Source: Gardnerella greenwoodii 00703Dmash (GTDB lineage Bacteria; Actinomycetota; Actinomycetes; Actinomycetales; Bifidobacteriaceae). Taken from it: a stretch of DNA of 64,000 bases. Shown piece by piece: positions 18,103 through 26,128 of this stretch (positions are counted from its first letter, which is position 1; the number at the start of each line of letters is the position of its first letter). Below the pieces are notes generated by a model. That model was not told the origin of the DNA and ran no database searches. It was given only the letters and a program-made list of their open reading frames with translations. A program made the position numbers and the translations under genes. The stretch lies in the NCBI RefSeq assembly GCF_000263635.1, contig NZ_ADEV01000009.1, forward strand, positions 248,001 through 312,000, read 5' to 3'.

Positions 18103-18202
18103 TACCGTTGTTTTCTCAGTTCGTTAGCTGAGATATTAACAGTGTTTTGCCGATTAGCGTTGTTTTCTCAGTTCGTTAGCTGAGTTAGTAACAGTGTTTT
18201 GC
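18101..18202. repeat. Two tandem copies of a 52-bp hairpin-containing repeat
   Basis: Copies at 18101-18150 and 18153-18202 differ at only a few positions. Each carries TTGTTTTCTCAG, then CTCAG...CTGAG arms (5-bp stem), then ACAGTGTTTTGC. A further hairpin (GAGCCGG 18231-18237 / CCGGCTC 18260-18266) follows. No open frame of note crosses this stretch. Together these explain most of the 418 bp between 18038 and 18455; I see no gene in it. Confidence 0.8.
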
Positions 18203-18354
18203 ATTTGGCACATGACTCTAGATATCGCATGAGCCGGCGCCCAAGATACTCAGGCAATTCCGGCTCCAACTTCCATATCCTCCGAAGAGATAGGCAATAA
18301 ATTTATTGTATCAGTATGCGACAATATTGGGGTAAGCTGCAAAAGAAAACAACT

Positions 18355-18388
18355 AAGGCGAGCACGTTATGTTACGAGTGCCCGCCTT
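18355..18388 (-). terminator. Terminator for the small membrane protein gene
   Basis: Eleven-base arms AAGGCGAGCAC / GTGCCCGCCTT (one mismatch) with a 12-nt loop. On the minus strand a T-rich run (AGTTGTTTTCTTTT) follows. It lies 68 bp after the stop of the minus-strand gene at 18456-18911. Confidence 0.75.
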
Positions 18389-18430
18389 AATTATTAAAAA
18401 CAGTTTTATTTATTTATAAACGCGACTAAA

Positions 18431-18460
18431 TTGACCTAAATCAACCTAAATCAACCTAAA
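18431..18460. repeat. 10-bp tandem repeat covering a stop codon
   Basis: Three units TTGACCTAAA, TCAACCTAAA, TCAACCTAAA. The last one contains the TAG stop (18456-18458, minus strand) of the adjoining gene. The other two are 3' untranslated sequence. Confidence 0.85.
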
Positions 18461-18911
18461 GCGCGGTGCCATGCTCGTCTAGGCGCGGATTGCGTTTAGC
18501 GTTGCTAAAGCTAAAGAACAGCCCAAATACGCCCAAAGCAAACAACACAGCAATCGTTATAACAAGCACCATTGGCTGACTTGGGAACCACATAATCACC
18601 AAAAATGCGAATGCAGAAAGCAAAATCACAGCCCAAGAGCACACGCCAATAACCTTACGAACAGCGTTCCAAGTGTCGTCGCCTGATTCAGCTCGGCGAA
18701 TATTTCGTGCAATTTTTTCTTCTTCAGCCGTCACGTTAGAAGTCGGCTTCCAAGGGCCAGCACCCTTTTCTTGAAGCTTTCGTGAACGCTCTTGCAAATT
18801 ATACTCGTCAATCATGCCGCCGCGAGCGCGACCTTTCGTTTCATCATACTGCGAAGGAATACCCCTACGATTCTGCTTATCCCTTGCGCGACGCTCTTTG
18901 CGGTTTGCCAT
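18456..18911 (-). CDS. Small two-helix membrane protein of unknown function
   Basis: A 151-aa protein starting at ATG 18911 after AAAGGAAC. The N-terminal half is highly charged (MANRKERRARDKQNRRG, and a second basic/acidic stretch up to about residue 80). Two adjacent transmembrane helices follow (about 90-112 and 117-137) and then a short polar tail. This layout fits a small protein with a cytoplasmic N-terminus. I do not recognise a functional family with confidence. It lies 76 bp downstream of hemW in the same direction. Its stop codon lies inside a 10-bp tandem repeat. Confidence 0.75.
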   Translation of the reverse strand: MANRKERRARDKQNRRGIPSQYDETKGRARGGMIDEYNLQERSRKLQEKGAGPWKPTSNVTAEEEKIARNIRRAESGDDTWNAVRKVIGVCSWAVILLSAFAFLVIMWFPSQPMVLVITIAVLFALGVFGLFFSFSNAKRNPRLDEHGTAL

Positions 18912-18987
18912 GATTAAGTTCCTTTCTACGCTGAAATTTTCGCATACAACGCATCTATTGCACAAAACTCACACAATACGCACTATT

Positions 18988-20304
18988 TTAGCACGTAAGG
19001 CCTTCTTCACACGCGTCAACGATTCTTTCTATTAATAAATCGTTGAGCAGCCTACCTTTGCGCGTTGCAATAATGCGATTTTCGTGCAACTCTGCCAAGT
19101 CTTCCTTGCACACTTCGCGTACCACTTTTTGCAAATGCGAATCGTCGAACACCTGATTAGTTTCACGCATCTTTGCGCACAATTGCGAAATATTAAGCCC
19201 TTCCCTAATGCGCAACCCAAGCATTACTTCTTCAATTAGCGCGTCTTCAGCGTTTATGCACTCGTAGTTTTGCCACGGCACGTTTCCTGCGTTAATAGCC
19301 TGAGCCCAGCGTTTTGGATGCAAAATATCCCACGCGCGCAAATTGTATTCTTGATTAGGATTCGCTTCTTTAGCATCCGAATCAACACTTTGCTTGCTAA
19401 GAGCGCTCGCCGCATTGTAGTGAGAGTGCGCTCCAGGACCAATTCCAGCCCAATCAATGTTTCGCCAGTAGCCAAGATTGTGCTGAGATTCAAAACCGGT
19501 GCGCGCCCAATTAGAAATCTCGTACCACTTTAATCCAGCAGAACTAAAAAGCTCGTCTGCCAACTCGTATTTTGCGGCTTCATCATCGTCGTTTGGCGCT
19601 TGAATAGCGCCGACAGCGATTTGACGGCCCATTTTTGTGCGCGGCTCTACCGTTAGCGCGTATGCGGAAACGTGGTTTACTCCTAGGCTTAAAGCCATTT
19701 CTACTGACTTTCGCCAATCATCCAAGCTCTCCCCTGGAGCGCCATAAATCAAGTCAACGCTTGAACGCAAGCCGCAAGCATTTGCCGCTTTTACACCGCG
19801 AGTTACGTTTTCTGGAGTATGCGTGCGGTCCAAAGTTTTTAGCACGTGCGGCACTGCTGATTGCATTCCAAAAGATATTCGCGTAAATCCGCCTTCTGCA
19901 AGCGTTTCAATATACTTTTCGTCTGCAGTATCCGGATTTGCTTCCGTAGTTATTTCCGCTCCAGGTTTAAATCCCCACAAGTCGCGTATTTCCTGCAAAA
20001 TTCGCACTAAATCTTGCGCTTTAAGAACTGTTGGAGTGCCTCCGCCGAAGAAAACAGATTGCGCTTTAGGCTCGAAAATCCCGTGATATTCCTGCCATTT
20101 TTTTACAAGACGCATCTCTTGAATCGCAACATCCGCATAACCTTCGCGACTCGCTCCCTCACCCAAATCGCGAGCCGTATACGTGTTAAAATCGCAGTAG
20201 CCGCAGCGGCGCAAGCAAAACGGCACGTGCACGTACACTTCAAAAGGCATGCTTTTAGTTTGCGTAGCTGATTTATTTAGTTCAGCATCCAACTCTAAAC
20301 TCAT
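18988..20304 (-). CDS. hemW: Radical SAM heme chaperone HemW
   Basis: Radical SAM protein of the HemW (formerly HemN-like/YggW) family, thought to deliver heme to target proteins. The cluster motif C-x3-C-x2-C is in [17 protein letters not shown] (about residues 26-42). Conserved [17 protein letters not shown] and RISFGMQSA segments follow, and the C-terminal HemN domain is present. The 438-aa length is slightly above usual. It overlaps the end of lepA by 4 bp (ATGA), the standard lepA-hemW arrangement. True coproporphyrinogen oxidases (HemN) have an extra N-terminal Cys not seen here. Confidence 0.93.
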   Translation of the reverse strand: MSLELDAELNKSATQTKSMPFEVYVHVPFCLRRCGYCDFNTYTARDLGEGASREGYADVAIQEMRLVKKWQEYHGIFEPKAQSVFFGGGTPTVLKAQDLVRILQEIRDLWGFKPGAEITTEANPDTADEKYIETLAEGGFTRISFGMQSAVPHVLKTLDRTHTPENVTRGVKAANACGLRSSVDLIYGAPGESLDDWRKSVEMALSLGVNHVSAYALTVEPRTKMGRQIAVGAIQAPNDDDEAAKYELADELFSSAGLKWYEISNWARTGFESQHNLGYWRNIDWAGIGPGAHSHYNAASALSKQSVDSDAKEANPNQEYNLRAWDILHPKRWAQAINAGNVPWQNYECINAEDALIEEVMLGLRIREGLNISQLCAKMRETNQVFDDSHLQKVVREVCKEDLAELHENRIIATRKGRLLNDLLIERIVDACEEGLTC

Positions 20305-22190
20305 CCTTCGGACTTTTGCGCAGCGCGAATCTTATCTTTAGTATCGCGATCGTTTGCGCTCTCGTCTGTAGCCAAAGCTGCAACAAAGGCTTCCTGCGGA
20401 ACTTCAACGTGGCCGAGCATCTTCATGCGCTTCTTACCAGCCTTCTGCTTTTCAAGAAGCTTGCGTTTACGCGTAATATCGCCGCCGTAGCATTTAGCAA
20501 GCACGTCTTTTCGAAGAGCGCTAATAGTTTCGCGAGCAATAATTCTAGAGCCGATTGCCGCCTGAATTGGAATCTCAAACTGTTGGCGAGGAATAAGACC
20601 GCGAAGCTTCTTAGTCATCATAACGCCGTAAGAATAAGCCTTATCTCGGTGCACAATCGCGCTAAAAGCGTCAACCTTATCTCCCTGAATAAGAATATCA
20701 ACCTTTACAAGGTCGGCAGCTTGCTCGCCATCCTCGTGGTAGTCAAGAGAAGCGTAACCTTTTGTGCGGCTTTTAAGCTGATCGAAGAAGTCAAAAACGA
20801 TTTCTGCAAGAGGAATCCTGTAGTGCATTTCCACGCGGTCAGCACTAATGTATTCCATTGTGCCCATTTCTCCGCGATGCTCCTGGCACAAATCCATTAC
20901 AGCACCAATAAATTCTTTCGGCGTAATAATATCGGCCGCAACCATTGGCTCAATAATGCGCTTGATTTTGCCTTCAGGAAACTCGCTAGGATTCGTTACG
21001 TGATGCTCGCTGCCGTCTTCGCTAGTAACATCGTAAGTTACGTTTGGGGCGGTAGAAATAAGATCCAAGCCAAACTCGCGGCTTAAACGCTCGGAAACAA
21101 TCTCCATGTGCAAAAGACCTAAGAATCCGCAACGGAAACCGAAGCCCAGCGCAACCGAGGTTTCTGGCTCGTAAATAAGAGCAGCGTCGTTAAGTTTTAG
21201 CTTGTCAAGAGCATCTCGAAGTTCTGGGAATTGCGCGTTGTCGATTGGGAACAAGCCTGCGTAAACCATAGGCTTAGGGTCGCGGTATCCATCCAAAGGC
21301 TCAGATGCGGGATTTACTGCGCTGGTAATGGTGTCGCCGACTTTAGATTGACTCACGTCTTTTGCACCTGTAATTACGTAACCTACTTCGCCGGCTCCAA
21401 GCGCCTTTGTTGGAGTCATATCTGGGCTAATAACGCCGATTTCAATAGGATCGTGCGTCATGCCGATTCCCATCATATGTAATTTTTCGCGCGACTTAAG
21501 TTCGCCATCAACCATACGAATATAGGTGACGATTCCGCGATACGAATCGTAGATGGAGTCAAAAATAAGTGCGCGAGCAGGAGAATCAGGATTTCCGCTT
21601 GGGGCTGGAACTTCCAGCACAATTTGATCAAGTAAGTCTTTAACACCTTCGCCGGTTTTGCCAGACACGCGTAGAACATCTTCCGGCTTGCAGCCGATTA
21701 AGCCCGCGATTTCTTCAGCATGCTTGTCTGGCTCTGCGCTTGGCAAGTCGATTTTGTTAAGCACAGGAATAATCGTCAAATTGTGGTCGATTGCCATATA
21801 AAGATTAGAAAGCGTTTGCGCTTCAATGCCCTGAGTTGCGTCAACAAGCAGCACCGCACCTTCGCATGCTGCAAGCGCGCGCGAAACCTCGTAAGTAAAA
21901 TCGACGTGACCAGGAGTATCAATCATGCCAAGCGAATACTCTTTGCCTTCAAAAGTCCAAGGAACACGAACAGCCTGAGATTTAATAGTAATTCCGCGTT
22001 CTTGCTCAATATCCATGCGATCTAAGAAACGGTCGCGCATTTCACGCTCCGGAACGATTCCGGAAAGCTGCAAAATGCGGTCAGCTACGGTAGACTTGCC
22101 GTGATCAATATGCGCAATAATGCAGAAATTGCGTATCAACGACTGATCCGTAAATCCTGGCTGGTTATGCGGTGTAATCAAAGCAAGCAT
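20301..22190 (-). CDS. lepA: Translation elongation factor 4 (LepA)
   Basis: Ribosome-associated GTPase of 629 aa. G1 is [13 protein letters not shown] (about residues 28-40), with [11 protein letters not shown]3 IDTPGHVDF, and G4 NKIDLP. Domains II, III and V of the EF-G type follow, and the LepA-specific C-terminal domain carries [23 protein letters not shown]. It is the first gene of the lepA-hemW pair. Upstream lie a 53-bp tandem repeat array and the divergent rpsT, the usual neighbour of lepA in actinobacteria. Confidence 0.98.
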   Translation of the reverse strand: MLALITPHNQPGFTDQSLIRNFCIIAHIDHGKSTVADRILQLSGIVPEREMRDRFLDRMDIEQERGITIKSQAVRVPWTFEGKEYSLGMIDTPGHVDFTYEVSRALAACEGAVLLVDATQGIEAQTLSNLYMAIDHNLTIIPVLNKIDLPSAEPDKHAEEIAGLIGCKPEDVLRVSGKTGEGVKDLLDQIVLEVPAPSGNPDSPARALIFDSIYDSYRGIVTYIRMVDGELKSREKLHMMGIGMTHDPIEIGVISPDMTPTKALGAGEVGYVITGAKDVSQSKVGDTITSAVNPASEPLDGYRDPKPMVYAGLFPIDNAQFPELRDALDKLKLNDAALIYEPETSVALGFGFRCGFLGLLHMEIVSERLSREFGLDLISTAPNVTYDVTSEDGSEHHVTNPSEFPEGKIKRIIEPMVAADIITPKEFIGAVMDLCQEHRGEMGTMEYISADRVEMHYRIPLAEIVFDFFDQLKSRTKGYASLDYHEDGEQAADLVKVDILIQGDKVDAFSAIVHRDKAYSYGVMMTKKLRGLIPRQQFEIPIQAAIGSRIIARETISALRKDVLAKCYGGDITRKRKLLEKQKAGKKRMKMLGHVEVPQEAFVAALATDESANDRDTKDKIRAAQKSEG

Positions 22191-22280
22191 CTCCTTATTA
22201 GATACGCGGATAGTATTAAATTGCGCAAGCTACGCAAGTAATTAATCTTACCAACTCTACTACCCCTAGTCTAGTGAAAC

Positions 22281-22450
22281 AAACGCCGGGAAAATACACG
22301 GCAAATGTGGTCAAATGCAGACAGAACGACAACAAACGCCAGGAAAATACACGGCAAATGTTTCCATACACAGCCAAAACAACAACAAATGCCAGGAAAA
22401 TACACGGCAAATGTAGTCACACACAGCCAAAACAACAACAAACGCCAGCG
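22281..22450. repeat. 53-bp tandem repeat between lepA and rpsT
   Basis: Units begin AAACGCC or AAATGCC at 22281, 22334, 22387 and 22440, exactly 53 bp apart: three full copies plus an 11-bp start of a fourth. The shared core is GGAAAATACACGGCAAATG; the rest varies in copy 1 and is nearly identical in copies 2 and 3 (CACAGCCAAAACAACAAC). The unit is not a multiple of three and no gene reads through it. It fills most of the 338 bp between the two divergent genes. Confidence 0.9.
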
Positions 22451-22528
22451 GCTAGTAAAGTTATCCAATAATCATGATATGCTTACGCTTTGTATGTCCT
22501 TATATAGCAAACGTCGTTTGGAGTAACA

Positions 22529-22789
22529 GTGGCAAACATTAAGTCGCAGAAGAAGCGCGTGCTCACCAACGAGAAAGCACACAAGCGTAACGTAGCAGTA
22601 AAGTCTGCTTTGAAGACCGCTATTCGTGCAACTCGTGAAGCCATCACCGCTGGTGATAAGGCTGCAGCACAGGCCGCTTTCGCAGTAGCCGCTCAGAAGC
22701 TTGACAAGGCTGCAGGCCGTGGCGTGATTCACAAGAATCAGGCTGCAAACCGCAAGTCTGGTCTTGCTGTAGCGATTAACGCTCTGTGA
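22529..22789 (+). CDS. rpsT: 30S ribosomal protein S20
   Basis: Primary 16S rRNA-binding protein of the small subunit. The 86-aa basic helical protein begins [21 protein letters not shown] and ends with the typical [19 protein letters not shown] helix. GTG start at 22529 after TTTGGAG; non-ATG starts are common for S20. It is divergent to lepA and followed by a strong terminator. Confidence 0.98.
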   Translation: MANIKSQKKRVLTNEKAHKRNVAVKSALKTAIRATREAITAGDKAAAQAAFAVAAQKLDKAAGRGVIHKNQAANRKSGLAVAINAL

Positions 22790-22828
22790 AGTTTGTGCAG
22801 GTAACTGCATAACACAGCATGTAAGGAA

Positions 22829-22865
22829 AATCCCCAGTACCAACAGGCACTGGGGATTATTTTTA
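22829..22865 (+). terminator. Intrinsic terminator of rpsT
   Basis: Ten-base perfect arms AATCCCCAGT / ACTGGGGATT with a short loop, followed by ATTTTTA, 40 bp after the rpsT stop. Confidence 0.9.
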
Positions 22866-22910
22866 TACGCGACTAAAACTCATTTAGATTATTCGCACTT
22901 AAGATTTTTA

Positions 22911-22940
22911 AGACTATCTAAGACTATCTAAGACTATCTG
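22911..22940. repeat. 10-bp tandem repeat covering a stop codon
   Basis: Three units of AGACTATCTA (last base G in the third). The TAG stop of the minus-strand TRIC gene (22934-22936) is inside the third unit. Confidence 0.88.
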
Positions 22941-23653
22941 CGCTTGCGATTGTTTAAGTTTAAGCGACGAATGCGCGGACGACGCACTTTAATCGGCTCA
23001 GTGCGATTCATTGCGCCGAATAAAGTCAAGTCAAATTTTACAGATAGCAAGCGCATTGCAACCACCAGCGCAACAATAAGCATGTCCAGAATAATCTCAA
23101 CAGTTACGCCAAAGAAACCAGCATGTTTTGCTTTAACTACAAAAACCGTAAGAACGCAACCAACTGCAGCCGGAACAGCATACCAATGTTTATCTCGCAC
23201 AATAACCGGAACCTGATTCAAAATCATGTCTCGAATAAGACCACCTCCCAAAGCGGTTGCCATTCCTAAAAATACTGAAGTCGTGCCAGACATGTGAAAA
23301 TCTAGGCCTTTTGCGGTTCCGTTTACAGCAAACAATCCCAATGCGAGCGCGTCAATCGTAAGCATAAACCAACGCCACTTATCGATCTCCGGATGCGCAA
23401 TCGCAACAATTATGCCGGAAAGTAAACCAGCAATCACAAAACCATGATCCGCAATTCCAACTGGCGGAAGTGCTCCAAGTAAAACATCGCGCACAATTCC
23501 GCCGCCCAACGCAGTAATCCAAGAAGTGGTAATAATGGCAAAAACATCGTACTTTTTACGAATAGCCCACAGTCCGCCAACCATTCCGCAGCATCCAACA
23601 GCAACATATTCAACAATTAGAAAGAAGATGTTATCCCCTAATGCGCCTTCCAC
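22934..23653 (-). CDS. TRIC-type (UPF0126/YicG) cation channel protein
   Basis: A 239-aa membrane protein with seven predicted helices arranged as two three-helix repeats plus one. Each repeat carries a glycine-rich signature: GGGIVRDVLLGALPP (about residues 51-65) and GGGLIRDMILNQVP (about 137-150). These are diagnostic for bacterial homologues of trimeric intracellular cation channels. The C-terminus is strongly basic (RRPRIRRLNLNNRKRR). It lies between rpsT (convergent) and ilvE (same strand, 90 bp upstream). Confidence 0.92.
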   Translation of the reverse strand: MEGALGDNIFFLIVEYVAVGCCGMVGGLWAIRKKYDVFAIITTSWITALGGGIVRDVLLGALPPVGIADHGFVIAGLLSGIIVAIAHPEIDKWRWFMLTIDALALGLFAVNGTAKGLDFHMSGTTSVFLGMATALGGGLIRDMILNQVPVIVRDKHWYAVPAAVGCVLTVFVVKAKHAGFFGVTVEIILDMLIVALVVAMRLLSVKFDLTLFGAMNRTEPIKVRRPRIRRLNLNNRKRR

Positions 23654-23743
23654 AAATTACCCCTTCGAAACAATAAATAGCAAAATAAATAGCGCGCCGC
23701 ACCCACATATGAATCTACATACGGAGTACGACGCGCCAATTAA

Positions 23744-24913
23744 TTAGTCACAAACCTTCCACATCCAGTTGTGCTTGTCTTCAACATCGCCAAGCTGAAT
23801 GCCAAGGAGCTCGTCACGCAAAGCCTGAGTCAACTCACCAACGCCACCGTCAGAAACCTTAAGATCGAAATCATCTGACTTAAAGCGACCAATTGGAGTG
23901 ATGATTGCAGCAGTACCGCAAGCAAAGACTTCAGTTACCTCGCCGGAACGAATGTCGTCAAGCAGACCTTGAAGCGGAATCATAGTTTCAACAACATCAT
24001 GACCAGCCTCTTTAGCAAGCTGAATCAAAGAACGACGTGTAACGCCAGGAAGAATGCTGCCAGTAAGAGATGGAGTTTCCAAATGACCATCCTTGTGCAG
24101 TGCAAACATGTTCATGCCGCCAAGCTCTTCCAAATAAGTCTTAGTTGCAGCATCCACGAAGCAAACCTGCTCGCAACCATGCTCAATACCCTTGTATTCA
24201 CCGAGCAAGGAAGCAGCATAATTTCCGCCGCACTTAGCGAAACCGGTACCACCAGGGCCGGTGCGGAACCACTGATCTTCAACCCAAATGCTCACAGGCT
24301 TCAAACCACCCTTGAAGTATGGGCCGGATGGAGAAGCAATCACGCAATATTCAACCTCATGAGCTTCGCGAACTCCAAGGAATGGTTCGGAAGCAAACAT
24401 GAATGGGCGCATGTAAAGCGTGTACTCGCGGCGGCTTGGAACCCACTCTCTATCCCGCTTTACCAAAGCTGCAACAGAACCAATAAAGTCGTCAATAGAA
24501 AGATCTGGCAAATACAAACGCTTAGCAGAATTTTGGAAACGAGCGGCGTTAATATCTGGACGGAACAGCCAAATAGAGCCGTCTGCACGCTTGTATGCCT
24601 TCAAACCTTCAAAGCATTCCTGAGCGTAATGCAAAACGGATGCGCCTGGATCCATTTTCAATGGTCCGTAAGGCTCAACGCGACGATCCGACCAGCCTTC
24701 GCCTTTAGTCCAAGACATGTGAACCATATTGTCGGAGAAAATCTGACCGAAAGCAGGCTTATCAATAAGTTCGTTGCGCTTTGCGTCCGAAACTGGATTA
24801 TCGTTAGGCAGAACTTCAAAGTTGCCAGCTAATTTGTTCAACAGAGCAGGATCGCTATGATCATCGGATTCATAGGCGTCCGAAAACTCTGGAGCGATTT
24901 CTAAATCAGCCAT
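23744..24913 (-). CDS. ilvE: Branched-chain amino acid aminotransferase
   Basis: PLP enzyme that interconverts branched-chain amino and keto acids. The 389-aa chain has the class IV fold. It shows SVLHYAQECFEGLKAYKRADG near 95-115, FMFASEPFLGV, the catalytic-Lys segment TGFAKCGGNYAASL (about 225-238), and YLEELGGMNMF. Near the end are LPGVTRRSLIQLA and EVFACGTAAIITPIG, the cofactor phosphate-binding end. ATG at 24913 is 270 bp below rplY and separated from it by a terminator, so it has its own promoter. No T-box or other leader was recognised. Confidence 0.96.
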   Translation of the reverse strand: MADLEIAPEFSDAYESDDHSDPALLNKLAGNFEVLPNDNPVSDAKRNELIDKPAFGQIFSDNMVHMSWTKGEGWSDRRVEPYGPLKMDPGASVLHYAQECFEGLKAYKRADGSIWLFRPDINAARFQNSAKRLYLPDLSIDDFIGSVAALVKRDREWVPSRREYTLYMRPFMFASEPFLGVREAHEVEYCVIASPSGPYFKGGLKPVSIWVEDQWFRTGPGGTGFAKCGGNYAASLLGEYKGIEHGCEQVCFVDAATKTYLEELGGMNMFALHKDGHLETPSLTGSILPGVTRRSLIQLAKEAGHDVVETMIPLQGLLDDIRSGEVTEVFACGTAAIITPIGRFKSDDFDLKVSDGGVGELTQALRDELLGIQLGDVEDKHNWMWKVCD

Positions 24914-25087
24914 TATGTCTCTTTTCTATCTGTAATATTTTTGATTGCCTTTTAACGCAATTAACGTATAGAATAATACGATTCTTGCGTTTAGCAAAAC
25001 TTACACGCCAAAATATTTTAAGAAATATTTCAAAAAATATGATTGAAAGTAAAATTTATTTAGCAAATTTACCGATTTTATAAGAAA

Positions 25088-25117
25088 AAGCCGCATAAGA
25101 ACTGACTTATGCGGCTT
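25088..25117 (-). terminator. Intrinsic terminator of rplY
   Basis: Twelve-base arms AAGCCGCATAAG / CTTATGCGGCTT with a 6-nt loop, followed on the minus strand by TTTTCTTATAAAA. It lies 66 bp after the rplY stop. The remaining AT-rich stretch down to ilvE shows no other recognisable element. Confidence 0.88.
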
Positions 25118-25183
25118 AAAATTTTAAACTATTTATAAGTTATAAGTTAATTAGTAATTAAATACGATAGCTTACTTTATAAC

Positions 25184-25807
25184 TTACTTTTCTTCTGCAG
25201 CTGGAGCAGCGGCAGCAGGAGCAGCGGCGGCAGCAGCAGCAGGAGCAGCAGCTTCGGCTGGAGCAGCATCTTCAGGAACGGTGACGCTAACAACAGACTC
25301 TTCGCCATCCATGTCGAGCACAACGCCCTTAGGAAGCTTAACGTCCTTAGCAAACACCTTGGTGCCGTCGGTCAAGCCGTCAACGTTAACAACAACGCGC
25401 TCTGGCAAGTTGGCAACGTCTGCGCGAACCTTGAGCTCCTGAACGTCAACGAATGCAACAGCAGCACCCTTTGGAGTACCTTCAACGAAGACTGGAACTT
25501 CAACATCAATCTTTTCGCCAGCCTTAACCTCATAGAAGTCAATGTGCTCAACAATGCGCTTAACAGGATTGCGCTGAACATCCTTAACAACTGCAATGCG
25601 AGATTCCTTGCCAAACTTAATAGTGAACAAAGCATTTGCGTGACGCAAAGCCAAAGTGGTCTCACGCATTGGAAGAGTAACGTGCACTGGATCAGCACCG
25701 CCAGCGTAAAGGCTTGCTGGAATCAAATTTGCAACACGCAAGCGGCGAGCAACGCCCTTACCAAACTCGTTGCGAACTTCGCCTTCAAGAGTAATCTTTG
25801 TAGCCAT
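25184..25807 (-). CDS. rplY: 50S ribosomal protein L25 (general stress protein Ctc type)
   Basis: 5S rRNA-binding ribosomal protein of the long form. The N-terminal L25 domain (about residues 3-92) begins ITLEGEVRNEFGKGVARRLR and includes GGADPVHVTLP. A C-terminal Ctc/TL5 beta domain (about 100-185) follows. The last 35 residues are an alanine/proline/glutamate-rich low-complexity tail. ATG at 25807 follows AAGGAGACCGATATGG. It is followed by a terminator. The 321 bp between it and the divergent acyl-CoA ligase gene hold the two promoters; I recognise no further element there. Confidence 0.95.
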   Translation of the reverse strand: MATKITLEGEVRNEFGKGVARRLRVANLIPASLYAGGADPVHVTLPMRETTLALRHANALFTIKFGKESRIAVVKDVQRNPVKRIVEHIDFYEVKAGEKIDVEVPVFVEGTPKGAAVAFVDVQELKVRADVANLPERVVVNVDGLTDGTKVFAKDVKLPKGVVLDMDGEESVVSVTVPEDAAPAEAAAPAAAAAAAPAAAAPAAEEK

Positions 25808-26128
25808 ATCGGTCTCCTTATGGTCTGGATAGTTTTGTTTGTTAATCCAGCTTCAGGCGCACCGACGCGCCGAAAACCATAAGTGGCCATCAGCCCAGTC
25901 GATAACGGAACTTTGCCAACAATCAGTCGACATATTCCCTCGCCAAAGCAACTTTTCTAGTGTAACCACAGCGCAAGACTAATCTTAAATCTCAATTATT
26001 TAATAAATAAAAATATGCAAACACTTACACAACTTGAGCACACAAACGATTATTATAGATAACAGCACTAAGCGCACTTTAAAACTATGCGCTTTTAAGA
26101 GCCGCTAAGGCATGATTAAGGAGCAGAT

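Noticed and set aside
18245-18310. Tiny minus-strand frame with a GGAGGATATGG start
   Set aside because: It has only eight codons before a stop and no recognisable product; treated as intergenic.
22281-22450. Possible small CRISPR array
   Set aside because: The copies are contiguous full-length repeats rather than constant repeats with unique spacers, the unit is not palindromic, and no cas gene is nearby.
22274-22526. Short plus- and minus-strand reading frames across the 53-bp repeats
   Set aside because: The unit is not a multiple of three, the frames are translations of the repeat in shifted registers, and none has a ribosome-binding site.
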